48,342 bases of DNA from Desulfocapsa sp. (GCA_030145625.1 JAQYVF010000030.1:1-48342); one strand, 5' to 3'. Positions 18,009 through 26,665 are shown, numbered from the stretch's first letter. Notes: generated from the sequence alone by a model not told the origin. Made by a program: numbers and translations.

Positions 18009-18081
18009 GTAAGAGTTTACCAGCCTCACCTTCTCCGGATTAGTCTGAAAGGACGAATGTGCAGCTCTGGCAAACTCTTAC
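18009..18081 (+). ncRNA. Candidate structured leader RNA
   Basis: GTAAGAGTTT (18009-18018) is exactly complementary to AAACTCTTAC (18072-18081), with CCAG and CTGG also able to pair just inside. Within the loop, ATTAGTC and GACGAAT flank TGAAAG to form a second hairpin with one A-G mismatch. The result is a closed multi-helix element 70 bases before the P-loop ATPase start codon. It matches no riboswitch signature that I recognise. It could be a new leader element, a small RNA, or chance. Confidence 0.35.
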
Positions 18082-18150
18082 AGCACGGTGGGTTAACCAA
18101 AATGGGGTTCCCTCCAGTGAACTGTTATTAGATAAAAGAGGTACATTGCC

Positions 18151-18864
18151 ATGGGAAAAGAAGACCTGGTATCAAGCAATCCATTACGTGCCCTCGGGCT
18201 GGAGAAAACAGAAGAGGGTGACGGACATCGGGCCGGCCTGGTTATGGCCCGTGCCGGTCTGGGAAAGACTGCCATCTTGGTGCAGATTGCACTGGATTCC
18301 ATGCTCCGTGACAATAAGGTCCTGCACGTATCCATAGGCGAAGGTGTCGATAAGACCAGGACCTGGTACGATGATATTCTGAACCTGATGAATGAAGAGA
18401 AGAAGGTTGAAGGCTTTCAGGAGATAGTGGCCGATGTCATGCAGCATCGAATGATCATGACCTTCAAGGAGAGCGGTTTCAGTGCTGCAAAGCTGGAAGA
18501 GAGACTGGCGGATATGGTACAGCAGGATATCTTCAAGCCCGCCAGTCTGATGATTGATGGCTTTGATTTTGCAGCTCCAGAAAGTGAGTCTTCTCTGGTT
18601 GAATTAAAAGGGCTTATGGAAAAAAACGATCTGAAGATGATCTGGCTTTCTGCTGTCAGCCATCGCGATGATACCAGAGTCAGTGACAATGGTGTTCCAG
18701 CGCCGTGTCACGAAGTAGATGGATTTTTCGATACTGTTTTACTTATCTCTCCCGAAGATAATGCCCTGAAGCTGAAGACCCTGAAATGCTCTGCGGATTG
18801 TTCAGTGGATGCCGGGAAATCCCTGCTCCTTGATCCGGCAACTATGCTGATTAAGAAAGCCTGA
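18151..18864 (+). CDS. P-loop ATPase of unknown role
   Basis: The 237-residue protein has a P-loop at residues 33-41 (ARAGLGKTA, a variant Walker A with Ala instead of the first Gly) and a Walker B-like strand (SLMIDGFDF). The arrangement resembles RecA/KaiC-type ATPases: hydrophobic strands (VLHVSIGEG; KMIWLSAVS) alternate with helices. No signal peptide or membrane segment is present, and no partner domain is recognised. The ribosome-binding site AGAGGT is adequate. The gene has a structured leader upstream and a 20-bp-stem terminator just downstream, so it is probably a single-gene transcript. The biological role is unknown. Confidence 0.7.
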   Translation: MGKEDLVSSNPLRALGLEKTEEGDGHRAGLVMARAGLGKTAILVQIALDSMLRDNKVLHVSIGEGVDKTRTWYDDILNLMNEEKKVEGFQEIVADVMQHRMIMTFKESGFSAAKLEERLADMVQQDIFKPASLMIDGFDFAAPESESSLVELKGLMEKNDLKMIWLSAVSHRDDTRVSDNGVPAPCHEVDGFFDTVLLISPEDNALKLKTLKCSADCSVDAGKSLLLDPATMLIKKA

Positions 18865-18906
18865 GCAAAAAGACAGCTAGTCTCCATGACTGTCAGCTAG
18901 AATCCA

Positions 18907-18950
18907 CAAGAAAGGCGGGTGCTTCCATCGGGAAGCACCCGCCTTTCTTG
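18907..18950. terminator. Very strong intrinsic terminator
   Basis: A 20-bp perfect stem (18907-18926 with 18931-18950; the inner arm includes AAAGGCGGGTGCTTCC) closes a four-base ATCG loop, followed by TTTGCTTATTTTG. It ends the P-loop ATPase transcript. It also shows that the HisA frame cannot start at 18919, which lies inside the stem. Confidence 0.9.
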
Positions 18951-18990
18951 TTTGCTTATTTTGAAAACTAAAAAACTGAAAAAACTCCCC

Positions 18991-19761
18991 ATGCAATTTC
19001 GTCCCTGTATTGATCTTCATAACGGTAAAGTAAAACAGATTGTCGGTTCAACCCTGAAGGACGATGAGCCGGAGAGTCTGCAGACCAACTTCACAGCTGA
19101 TCACCCCTCTTCCTGGTTTGCCGATCTTTATCGTTGTGACAAGCTCACCGGTGGTCATATTATCAAGCTGGGTCCCGGTAATGATCAGGCTGCTACCGAG
19201 GCCTTGGCTGCCTGGCCGGGTGGCATGCAGATTGGCGGCGGGATCAGTGCTGACAATGGCCGTGAGTGGCTGGATAAAGGGGCCTCTCATGTCATTGTTA
19301 CTTCTCATGTTTTTAGCGATGGTCGGGTGAACCGTGAGCGGCTGCAGAGATTGGTGAAGGCAGTTGGGAAAGAACACTTGGTGCTGGATCTCAGCTGTCG
19401 CAGGAGAGACAGTGACTACTATATTGTCACTGATCGCTGGCAAAATTTTACTGATGTCATAATCAGTCCGGAAATTCTAGAAGAATTTTCCGGCCTCTGT
19501 GATGAGTTTTTGATTCACGCCGCAGATGTGGAAGGACAGTGTCGCGGTATTGAGACGGAACTGGTAGAGAGGCTGGCCCGGTGGAGTCCGATTCCTACAA
19601 CCTATGCAGGAGGCATCAAAGATCTTTCGGATATGGAACTGATCCGGGATCTTGGAGAGGGACACCTGCATGCAACCGTTGGCAGTGCTCTCGATATCTT
19701 CGGCGGCAGCACCATGACTTACCAGGAGGCCGTGGCCTTTCACCGGGCCCAGCAGTCATGA
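18991..19761 (+). CDS. hisA: Eukaryotic-type HisA isomerase
   Basis: The 256-residue protein matches the eukaryotic (yeast HIS6-like) branch of phosphoribosylformimino-AICAR ribotide isomerase. Blocks seen are CIDLHNGKVKQIVGSTL, HIIKLGPGNDQAA, QIGGGIS, VIVTSHVF, LDLSCRR, EFLIHAADVEG, YAGGIKDLSD and TVGSALDIFGG. It catalyses the Amadori-type isomerisation in histidine synthesis in a TIM barrel. The start at 18991 (MQFRPCIDL) is chosen because the longer frame begins inside the terminator. No other his genes are present in the window. The four-base overlap with the next gene suggests coupled translation. Confidence 0.93.
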   Translation: MQFRPCIDLHNGKVKQIVGSTLKDDEPESLQTNFTADHPSSWFADLYRCDKLTGGHIIKLGPGNDQAATEALAAWPGGMQIGGGISADNGREWLDKGASHVIVTSHVFSDGRVNRERLQRLVKAVGKEHLVLDLSCRRRDSDYYIVTDRWQNFTDVIISPEILEEFSGLCDEFLIHAADVEGQCRGIETELVERLARWSPIPTTYAGGIKDLSDMELIRDLGEGHLHATVGSALDIFGGSTMTYQEAVAFHRAQQS

Positions 19762-19970
19762 TGGGGAGGGAAAAGCAAGAGGAAAGATTTGGGTCGATAG
19801 GAGAAGATCCTGGAGCAGATGGGTTGGTTGAGTTGAAGCTCAAGGTTCCCGCAGATCTGTTTCGTGCCTATCAGCGCTGTTCGTGGATTATTATCAATGA
19901 AACCGGTCGAGACCAGCTCGATATTATGGAAGAGATGGTCTATGATTTTTTAGTGAAAAATGAGTGTTGA
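19758..19970 (+). CDS. 70-residue protein coupled to hisA
   Basis: The ATG at 19758 overlaps the HisA stop (ATGA), giving a 70-residue product that begins MMGREKQEERFGSIGEDPG and ends FLVKNEC. The longer open frame starting at 19581 lies within hisA and is rejected. The C-terminal half (LKLKVPADLFRAYQRCSWII, then DIMEEMVYDFLVKNEC) looks like a small folded unit with a helix-rich end. There is no signal peptide or recognised family. Its position suggests a small partner or regulator of HisA, but that rests on coupling alone. Confidence 0.65.
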   Translation: MMGREKQEERFGSIGEDPGADGLVELKLKVPADLFRAYQRCSWIIINETGRDQLDIMEEMVYDFLVKNEC

Positions 19971-19989
19971 TCTGCAGGGCCGGCAATGA

Positions 19990-21546
19990 TCAGGGTTGAG
20001 GGGAGGGTAGCGGATCCTGCTTCGAAACGGGAAGACAGACAGTGACGATGGCACCGCTACCGGGAGTGGAGTTCACTTCTATGGCACCACCATGTTTACG
20101 GATGATGGAATGGGCCAGTGACAGGCCTAATCCCTTGCCCTTTGTGCTTCCCATGGCTTTTGTGGTAAAGAAGGGGTCAAATATTGATGGCAGGGTTTCC
20201 TGGGCAATTCCCTTCCCATTGTCTGTAAAGGTCAGAGAGGTGTAGGGGCCGGATGGCAGGGAGTAAGGGTTGCGTTCGCCTAAGGTTACGCACTGTTGTT
20301 CGATGGTATATTGTCCTCCCTCCGGCATGGCCTCCAGAGCATTGCGTGAAATACTCTCAAAAACAAGTCTGATCTGCTCTCTGTCGGCAACAAGAGGGGG
20401 ATTGTTTTGTGAGAGTGGCAGCGTGCACTGGACGCTGCTGTCTGCAAAGATAGGAATGACACATTCATGGATCAGGGCATCCAGGTGCATTTCTTTTTTC
20501 AGAGGAGAACCGCCTTTGGAAAAAGTAATCAGTTTTTCACAGAGTTGATTGATCTTTTTACATCCGTTTTTGGCATTGAACAGATGGGGCGCAATCTGTT
20601 CGTTGTCAGGGGATGAAATGATATTGACCATATCCAGGCTTCCCATGATAACCGTAAGGATGTTGTTGAGATCGTGTGCCATGCCTCCGGCCAGTACTCC
20701 GATGGATTCCAGCTTTTTCTTTTTCTGGAGTTCTGCCTCCATCTGTAATGTTTTGCTGATGTCCTGTCCGATGAGGATGACACAGTTTTTCTCATTAAGA
20801 CTAAAGGGGACTCCGGTGAAGTAAAAAGGGATTGTTTCACCTGTACGGCGGCAAAGGCGACTGGTGAAGTGTGCCTGTCCTGAGTGGAGAATGGTTTCGA
20901 TCTCGCTGCTCATTACAGTCCTGTCTTCTGCCATGACAAGATCGAGCGCTGGTGTTTTGTCAAGCTGCTGGGTTTTGTAGCCAAGACAGTGAAGAAGGGT
21001 TTTGTTGACATGGAGCAGATGTCGATCCTGATCGAGGAGCATGAAGATGGAAGGCAGACCATCAATGATGGCTGCGGCAAAGCGCTGCTGCTCTCTCAGG
21101 CTGTTTGTTCTCTCCTGTACCATGCATTCCAGGTTCTCCTGGTAGTTGGCCAGCTCCGCCTCCCGTTGTTTTCTCTTGGAAATATCACGAATGACAGCCC
21201 CTATGCACTCGCTCTCCTCTCCATTGTTGATGAGGAATCCTTTTACTTCTACGAAGATATAGCTGGTATCTTTTTTCAGCAGTCTGATTTCACGAAGCAT
21301 TGATTCACCTCCGGCAAAGATCAGTTCCATATCTTTGGCGATGAGCGATCTGTCCTCGGGATGAATGAGATCTATGGCTGGACGTCCGGCAAGTTCTTCC
21401 GGATGGTAGCCGAGGATCTCTTCCGTGATTGGATTTACATAGAGGATAAGGCCATCAGGGGTGTTGAGGTGGACCATGTCCGTGGTGGTGTTGATGATGG
21501 CCTGAAGTGTTTCAGCAAAAGAGATGGGGATGGAGAATTTAGGCAT
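19990..21546 (-). CDS. Cytoplasmic PAS-PAS sensor histidine kinase
   Basis: The 518-residue protein has two PAS domains (about residues 10-125 and 155-270), the first followed by a PAC-like IGAVIRDISKRKQ and a short coiled coil. The kinase core has the phospho-acceptor His291 in GGMAHDLNN and then the ATP-binding HATPase with N-box NALEAM, G1 FTDNGKGI and G2 GKGLGLSLAHSI. No membrane segment or receiver domain is seen, so it is a soluble kinase. No response regulator gene is adjacent, so its partner is elsewhere. The signal sensed by the PAS domains is unknown. Confidence 0.92.
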   Translation of the reverse strand: MPKFSIPISFAETLQAIINTTTDMVHLNTPDGLILYVNPITEEILGYHPEELAGRPAIDLIHPEDRSLIAKDMELIFAGGESMLREIRLLKKDTSYIFVEVKGFLINNGEESECIGAVIRDISKRKQREAELANYQENLECMVQERTNSLREQQRFAAAIIDGLPSIFMLLDQDRHLLHVNKTLLHCLGYKTQQLDKTPALDLVMAEDRTVMSSEIETILHSGQAHFTSRLCRRTGETIPFYFTGVPFSLNEKNCVILIGQDISKTLQMEAELQKKKKLESIGVLAGGMAHDLNNILTVIMGSLDMVNIISSPDNEQIAPHLFNAKNGCKKINQLCEKLITFSKGGSPLKKEMHLDALIHECVIPIFADSSVQCTLPLSQNNPPLVADREQIRLVFESISRNALEAMPEGGQYTIEQQCVTLGERNPYSLPSGPYTSLTFTDNGKGIAQETLPSIFDPFFTTKAMGSTKGKGLGLSLAHSIIRKHGGAIEVNSTPGSGAIVTVCLPVSKQDPLPSPQP

Positions 21547-21710
21547 AGGTGGTTAGGATGGGGTGAAAAAAAGATTAATAATAATAGATTTTGTTATCTA
21601 TAACAAAAAAAAGGAGGAAGGGCAATGCGGGGGTAACTATTTGGGACTGTAGCGTACAAAAAGATGGAATTTTGGGGAGTGTTGTGGTTGCTTCTTGTGC
21701 TACAGGAATT

Positions 21711-22466
21711 CTAAGGGTTGGTTACGCTATCCTCTGTCAGGTGAAGAATTACTTCGTTGGCCAGAGTCAGGCCGAAGATTCCGGTAATGGTAGGCAGGGA
21801 GCCCAGGACATTTCGTTTTCTTCCCCTATTTTCATAGGGTGATGCAGCTGTTTCTGTCTTTTCAGGGCCCTGGTAGGAGAAGTTCACTCGTTCGGTGGAA
21901 TAGATGCAGTGTATCCCTCCTTCTATTCCCAGTCGGCGCAATCGGTTGCGAACGTGTTTGGCAAGGGGGCAATGGTTAGAGGTCATGATGTCGCCGGTCT
22001 TGATTTTTGAGGGATCTGAACGCAGGGCTGCGCCCATGGAGGAAAAAGTGGTGATGCCACGTTGGTGGGCTCCGGCAAGGAGCTGTACCTTCGGGTTTAA
22101 GGAGTCAATGGCATCAATGAGGATATCCGGCCGCGGGAAGAGAATCGTGTCCAAGGTTTCTTCTGCGGCAAAAATCTGCATGGCTTCAACGTGGCATTCC
22201 GGATTGATGTGGCTGATTCGTTCTCGGGCTGCCTCGACCTTGGCCTGGCCGATGGTGCTCTCCAGAGCGAGGATTTGTCTGTTGATGTTGGATGGTTGGA
22301 TGGTGTCAAAATCTACCAGGCGCAAGTGGCCGATGCCGGCTCGGGCCAGACCTTCGGCGGCATATCCTCCCACGGCACCGAGGCCGACGATGGTGACCAT
22401 CGCCTTCTGCAGAAGGGTAAATTTTTCTTCGCCGAGGAAGCAGCGTGTTCGGGAAAAACGTTCCAT
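21711..22466 (-). CDS. tcdA: tRNA threonylcarbamoyladenosine dehydratase
   Basis: The 251-residue E1-like protein begins MERFSRTRCFLGEEKF, typical of TcdA (CsdL/YgdL). The ATP-binding Rossmann motif is VTIVGLGAVGGYAAEGLARA, followed by LVDFDTIQPSNINRQ, the conserved E1-like adenylation block. It converts the t6A modification at position 37 of ANN-decoding tRNAs into its cyclic form, with CsdA/CsdE-type sulfur partners in E. coli. The length is close to the family's 260-270. It is upstream of the histidine kinase on the same strand, but 164 bases separate them, so an operon is uncertain. Confidence 0.93.
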   Translation of the reverse strand: MERFSRTRCFLGEEKFTLLQKAMVTIVGLGAVGGYAAEGLARAGIGHLRLVDFDTIQPSNINRQILALESTIGQAKVEAARERISHINPECHVEAMQIFAAEETLDTILFPRPDILIDAIDSLNPKVQLLAGAHQRGITTFSSMGAALRSDPSKIKTGDIMTSNHCPLAKHVRNRLRRLGIEGGIHCIYSTERVNFSYQGPEKTETAASPYENRGRKRNVLGSLPTITGIFGLTLANEVILHLTEDSVTNP

Positions 22467-22637
22467 GGTGTCTGCCTAACATATCTCTCTAATTTTCGGC
22501 AATAATATAATTCCCCTTTTACTCTTTGCCCCTCTCCCCTTGACCTCCCTTACAGCTTACTATACAATAGATAACGGAAAGTAATTTTGTTCTGTTTAAC
22601 ATGTTGAATTATATATATTTTGGTGGATTGGTTAGTG

Positions 22638-23498
22638 ATGGAAAAAGATAGAGAAGCCCATCGGAAAAAGATAGAAAAGTTTATCAACCGTATGCCCAGT
22701 CTTTCCACAACTGTGGGAAAGGTTATGGAGATTTGCAGTCGTACGGATGCTTCGCCCAATGAGTTGAATAAGGTAATTTCTCTCGATCCGGTGTTGACCG
22801 GACAAGTGCTGAAATTGATTAACTCAGCCTACTATTCTCTCATGAATAAAGTGACCTCGCTGACCCGGGCCATCACCATGCTGGGGATGAATACGGTTAA
22901 GAATATGGCGCTCAGTACGGCTATTATTTGCACGGTGTCAGGGGCGAAAAAATCCAAGGCCCTGCCCACCTCCAAGTTTTGGGCCCATTCCATTGGTACC
23001 GGTGTCTGTGCCAAGCTGCTGGCTCGGGCCAACAATGTTCCTGTGCTGGAGTGTGAAGAATACTTTGTTGCAGGGCTGCTCCATGATCTGGGTAAGATTC
23101 CTTTTGGTGATGAGTACAGTGATGTATTGATGCGGGCCAGAAAAGAACAACGTCCGCTTATTGAGGTGGAGCGGGAGATGTTGGGGATCGATCATCAGGA
23201 AGTGGGACGATTGATAGCAGAAAAGTGGACGTTAAATGAGGCCATGAGCAGCGCCATCAGTTTTCACCATGATGTGGAGGCTGCCGCAGAAGAACATAAG
23301 GTCCGGGCAGCTTATGTTGGGCTGGCTAATATGTATGCCAATATCCTGGATATCGGCTATGCCGGAGATCCCTTCCCCTCAGATCAGGATGCGGAAAAGA
23401 TGCTGGAATTAACCGGTCTGACATGGGAAATGTTCAGTGAGGTTGCTGAAGGTATGGAGGCGGAACTTGATAAGGCTCAGATATTCCTCCAGATATAA
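22638..23498 (+). CDS. HDOD-domain signalling protein
   Basis: The 286-residue protein contains an HDOD domain (about residues 20-220), recognised from RMPSLSTTVGKVMEI, SAYYSL, ITMLGMNTVKNMAL and VAGLLHDLGKIPFG. The HD pair is retained (LLHDLGK). These proteins act in signalling, and some are linked to c-di-GMP or two-component control. The catalytic status is not known. The ATG at 22638 is preferred; an in-frame TTG at 22620 would add six residues. It is followed after 17 bases by a metallo-beta-lactamase-fold protein, which suggests a two-gene operon. Confidence 0.88.
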   Translation: MEKDREAHRKKIEKFINRMPSLSTTVGKVMEICSRTDASPNELNKVISLDPVLTGQVLKLINSAYYSLMNKVTSLTRAITMLGMNTVKNMALSTAIICTVSGAKKSKALPTSKFWAHSIGTGVCAKLLARANNVPVLECEEYFVAGLLHDLGKIPFGDEYSDVLMRARKEQRPLIEVEREMLGIDHQEVGRLIAEKWTLNEAMSSAISFHHDVEAAAEEHKVRAAYVGLANMYANILDIGYAGDPFPSDQDAEKMLELTGLTWEMFSEVAEGMEAELDKAQIFLQI

Positions 23499-23515
23499 AA
23501 AAATGAGATAATTAC

Positions 23516-24436
23516 ATGATGAAAGTCAAGTTTTGGGGAGTCAGGGGATCCATTCCCTGTCCCGGGCCCAATACCATGAAATATGGCGGTAACGGCGCCT
23601 GTATGGAACTGCGGGTGGAAGGCAGAAAGGAGATTATTGTTATTGATGCCGGTTCCGGTGTCAGAGAACTTGGTACTTCTCTCCTGAGAAACGACCTGCC
23701 CAACGGTCCTCTTGAGATCGCTCTCTATCTCTCCCATACCCATTGGGATCATATAATGGGGTTTCCCTATTTTACCCCTATCTATATCCCTGGGACCACC
23801 TTGAAAGTGCATGGTCCCGTGAGTTATGAAGATGATCCGCTGGCAGATGTAGTGGGCGGTCAGATGAAATATCGCTATTTCCCGATTAACGTGGGTGAAC
23901 TGTCTGCGAATATCAAGTATGAACGTCTTCGTGAAGAGCCCGGTCGTGATCTGGGTGGTGGTCTGGTTTTGGCTACAAAATTTCTCAATCATCCCATCAC
24001 GGCCCTGGGGTATCGTTTTGAATATCAGGGAAAGGTCTTCTGTACCTGTTATGATCACGAACCATATCGAAATCTATTTATCACTGATCCTGATCACCCT
24101 GAGTATGATGAGGCCATGGCCTATGAGGGAGAGGAGGTGGCAAAGGAGCAGAACCGTGCCGTTGAAGAGTTTTTCCGAGGGGCGGATTTGCTGGTCCATG
24201 ATTCTCAGTATACTGATGAAGAATATCAGACCAAGGTCGATTGGGGACATTCAACTTTTGAGTCTGCCATAGCTGCTGCCAATAGGGCCGGAGTGAAAAA
24301 ACTTGCCCTTTTTCACCATGATCCGGACCGAAGTGATGCCCAGATTGATGAGATGGTCAAGATTTATTGCCAGCCTGGAAAATACGGAAAGACCGAAGTG
24401 TTTTTTGCCACTGAAGGAACAGAAATTATTCTTTAG
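23516..24436 (+). CDS. Metallo-beta-lactamase-fold hydrolase
   Basis: The 306-residue protein has the binuclear metal motif HTHWDH (residues 74-79), an Asp-containing strand in LLVHDSQYTD and later histidines in WGHSTFE and LFHHDPDRSD. The N-terminus KVKFWGVRGSIPCPGP is typical of the group that also occurs fused to response regulators in deltaproteobacteria, related to RNase Z/PhnP-type phosphodiesterases. Hydrolysis of a phosphodiester or cyclic nucleotide is likely, but the substrate is unknown. No signal peptide is seen. Its pairing with the HDOD gene suggests a signalling role. Confidence 0.88.
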   Translation: MMKVKFWGVRGSIPCPGPNTMKYGGNGACMELRVEGRKEIIVIDAGSGVRELGTSLLRNDLPNGPLEIALYLSHTHWDHIMGFPYFTPIYIPGTTLKVHGPVSYEDDPLADVVGGQMKYRYFPINVGELSANIKYERLREEPGRDLGGGLVLATKFLNHPITALGYRFEYQGKVFCTCYDHEPYRNLFITDPDHPEYDEAMAYEGEEVAKEQNRAVEEFFRGADLLVHDSQYTDEEYQTKVDWGHSTFESAIAAANRAGVKKLALFHHDPDRSDAQIDEMVKIYCQPGKYGKTEVFFATEGTEIIL

Positions 24437-24439
24437 GGT

Positions 24440-24573
24440 ACCTTGAAAAATTAGAATTTTCGTTCAAAATCGAGGCATGAGAGAAATTTCACCGCAGGCA
24501 TATATTTGATATTCCGAGGATAAAATTTATCTCATAACGAAGCGTTTGGGCGAAAAGGCAATTTTGCAAGGTG
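24440..24573 (-). repeat. Short interspersed repeat, copy 1
   Basis: Copy 1 is bounded by ACCTTGAAAAATTA and AATTTTGCAAGGT, which are imperfect inverted repeats of each other. Read in reverse complement it shares the ends and the word CTCATGCCTCGATTTTGAAC with copy 2 at 27161-27235. Copy 1 carries about 55 additional internal bases. It lies between the MBL hydrolase and the M43 protease genes. Confidence 0.8.
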
Positions 24574-24632
24574 GCCTTTAATATTGTTGTAATGATTGGT
24601 TGTTGTTGTGTTCAATGACCAAGGGTGTTTTC

Positions 24633-25700
24633 GTGTATAAAAAATTACTGTTAGTGGTTGCACTGATACTCTCTATTGTCTCTTTTGCCTTTGCCGAAAA
24701 TACAGGTTTTCGCATAGCGGCGAATGGCTCCATAGAGATTCAGGGGCTTCGTTTTATCGATTCTGAGACGTATCTTCGGTCGAATTTTTTTCGGGAGCAG
24801 GGTATGCGTTGTGGTACCAAGTCTCCATTGCCGGATGTGGCAGACTTGATAATGGCTAAGTCTGTTGCGGAGTGCACCAAAACATTGACCTCAATTCAGC
24901 CGGAATACTGGCCTTTATCTATTACCTATGTCATGCCGGTTTGGTTCCATGTGATTTATCGAAGTGATGGGACTGGGTATGTCAGTGATGCAAGCATACA
25001 TGCGCAGCTTCAAGTATTGAATGAGGATTATGGCGCCCTGGCCGGAAGCATGGGAGCAGATGGCTATAATACCCGTATTCAGTTTGAACTTGCCGGTATT
25101 AGCCGGACCGAGAATGATGCCTGGTTTGATGATGACGATCAGGATGCCTACAAGCTGGCCTTGAACGAGGATCCATCAAGGTACATCAATGTTTATACGA
25201 CAAGTGCCGGTGGTTATCTGGGCTATGCCTATTTTCCTCAAGATGCAGCCGGGCAATGGTGGGACGGTATTGTCCTCTTGCATGAAGCAGTGGGGGGCCG
25301 TTATAACGGTTTTGGTGCCTATAATCAAGGGCGCACCCTGGTGCATGAAATGGGTCATTATCTGAGCCTCTATCATACCTTTGAAGGCTACGGGGCCTGC
25401 GAAAACAGTTACATTGGCGGAGACCTCATTGTTGACACCCCGGCAGAGGGAGACGACCATTATGGCTGTCTTCAGACCACTACCTGCAGCAGCCCTGATC
25501 CCATCCATAATTATATGAACTATACCGATGACAGTTGTATGTATCAGTTTAGTGCAGAGCAGGCCAACCGGACTGTTTGTTCTCTGGTCAATTACCGTCC
25601 AGCTACCTATAGGGTGATTTCTGATGATCCTGATCCTGATCCTGTAAAGGGACCGGCTGCTCTTGGTGCCATACTCATACACCTGTTTCGGAGTCAGTAA
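24633..25700 (+). CDS. Secreted M43-type zinc metalloprotease
   Basis: A signal peptide (YKKLLLVVALILSIVSFAFA) leads a 355-residue protein from GTG 24633, which has AAGGG eight bases upstream. An ATG at 24615 is the alternative. The zinc site is HEMGHYLSLYH (codons from 25344), the extended HExxHxxxxxH motif, with a downstream Met-turn region NYMNYTDDSCMYQFSAEQ. Together these place it near the pappalysin (M43) family. It should be an exported endopeptidase. Cysteine pairs near the active site probably form disulfides. It ends in a DP-rich linker and a short hydrophobic tail (GPAALGAILIHLF), which might be a membrane anchor but is unusual. It converges with the YprB-like gene. Confidence 0.87.
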   Translation: MYKKLLLVVALILSIVSFAFAENTGFRIAANGSIEIQGLRFIDSETYLRSNFFREQGMRCGTKSPLPDVADLIMAKSVAECTKTLTSIQPEYWPLSITYVMPVWFHVIYRSDGTGYVSDASIHAQLQVLNEDYGALAGSMGADGYNTRIQFELAGISRTENDAWFDDDDQDAYKLALNEDPSRYINVYTTSAGGYLGYAYFPQDAAGQWWDGIVLLHEAVGGRYNGFGAYNQGRTLVHEMGHYLSLYHTFEGYGACENSYIGGDLIVDTPAEGDDHYGCLQTTTCSSPDPIHNYMNYTDDSCMYQFSAEQANRTVCSLVNYRPATYRVISDDPDPDPVKGPAALGAILIHLFRSQ

Positions 25701-25728
25701 AAAAAGTCTCGTTGCTTTTTTCCAGAGC

Positions 25729-26556
25729 TTATTGCAATCTTCTTCTGATCCGTTCTACGGAGTCAAAATCAGGCTGGTAGGGAATGGGAGGAGAGACAGG
25801 AAGTGGGAGAAGGAGCTCTTCTCCAAATGGGGTTTTAAGGACGTTGCGGTTATAGGCCTCAACCAGGAGTCGTTCGAGGTTGACGGTGTCTTCGATGTTA
25901 TAGGCAAGGAGAGTTTCCAGGGCCTTCTTATTGTTGTTGTTTATGTAATCCTGCCAGAGGAGGACGGCAAAGTAACCATTTACGCCATCCAGTGTGCCTC
26001 GATGTATCCCTAGTTGTTTTTCACAGCCTTTCAACCCTCCAGTGAAGCCAAGTTTTGCCAGGATAAAGCGTAGGTCTATATGGGCCTGGGTGAGTTTAAT
26101 GCGGAACCAGCGTTCGATGACGGGGATATCGAAACCTTTACCGTTGTAGGTGACAAGTATCTCGTAATCCCATATGTCTCTTTCAAAATCATCCAGGTTG
26201 TGGCCATTGACATAGCAGCGGATACGGTGACCCTCATAGAGGGCGATGGTGGTGATCTCTGCCTGCGGTCCCAAACCGGTGGTTTCGATGTCGAGGTAGG
26301 CAGTCTGTTCCCGGAAATGGGAAAAGAGTCGCCACTGCTCATTTGCAGCGAGGCGGCTGCTGAAAAAGGTCGGCCCCAGTTTCAATTCCTCTGAGGAGCA
26401 TTGCAAGAGTCTGTTGAGTTCAGGAAGAGAACTGTTTGGGAGCTTGATTGACGGTATTTCCTGCCACTGGTTCCAGTGGTGGATACCTCGACGCCACAGT
26501 CGTTCTTCCGTTTTTGTTCCTATTCCCGGCAGGTGGATAAAGGTGTGGGTAAGCAT
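25729..26556 (-). CDS. YprB-like RNase H-fold exonuclease
   Basis: The 275-residue protein has the DEDD-type exonuclease motifs: motif I AYLDIETTGLG, motif II TYNGKGFDIPVI and a final YNIEDTVNLERLL. These match the YprB/RNase_H_2 family of predicted 3'-5' exonucleases. An N-terminal segment of about 80 residues, LPGIGTKTEERLWRRGI onward, resembles a helix-hairpin-helix-like DNA-binding region. The molecule should act on single-stranded or structured nucleic acid in the cytoplasm. The gene converges with the protease gene, 28 bases away. Confidence 0.83.
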   Translation of the reverse strand: MLTHTFIHLPGIGTKTEERLWRRGIHHWNQWQEIPSIKLPNSSLPELNRLLQCSSEELKLGPTFFSSRLAANEQWRLFSHFREQTAYLDIETTGLGPQAEITTIALYEGHRIRCYVNGHNLDDFERDIWDYEILVTYNGKGFDIPVIERWFRIKLTQAHIDLRFILAKLGFTGGLKGCEKQLGIHRGTLDGVNGYFAVLLWQDYINNNNKKALETLLAYNIEDTVNLERLLVEAYNRNVLKTPFGEELLLPLPVSPPIPYQPDFDSVERIRRRLQ

Positions 26557-26602
26557 ACTTTCCGCCTGGCAAAAGGGGTAAGGAAGGGGAGGGGCAGCTG
26601 AA

Positions 26603-26640
26603 TAAAAAAAAGCCTGTCACCCCATGATGGGAGAGCAGGC
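26603..26640 (-). terminator. Second intrinsic terminator after ppnP
   Basis: Read on the minus strand, GCCTG and CAGGC (26640-26636 and 26616-26612) with an inner CCCATCATGGGG pairing are followed by a T8 run (26611-26604). It lies downstream of the ppnP gene and just upstream of the YprB-like gene, so it insulates the two. Confidence 0.7.
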
Positions 26641-26665
26641 AGATTATTAAAAATATATATGTAAA

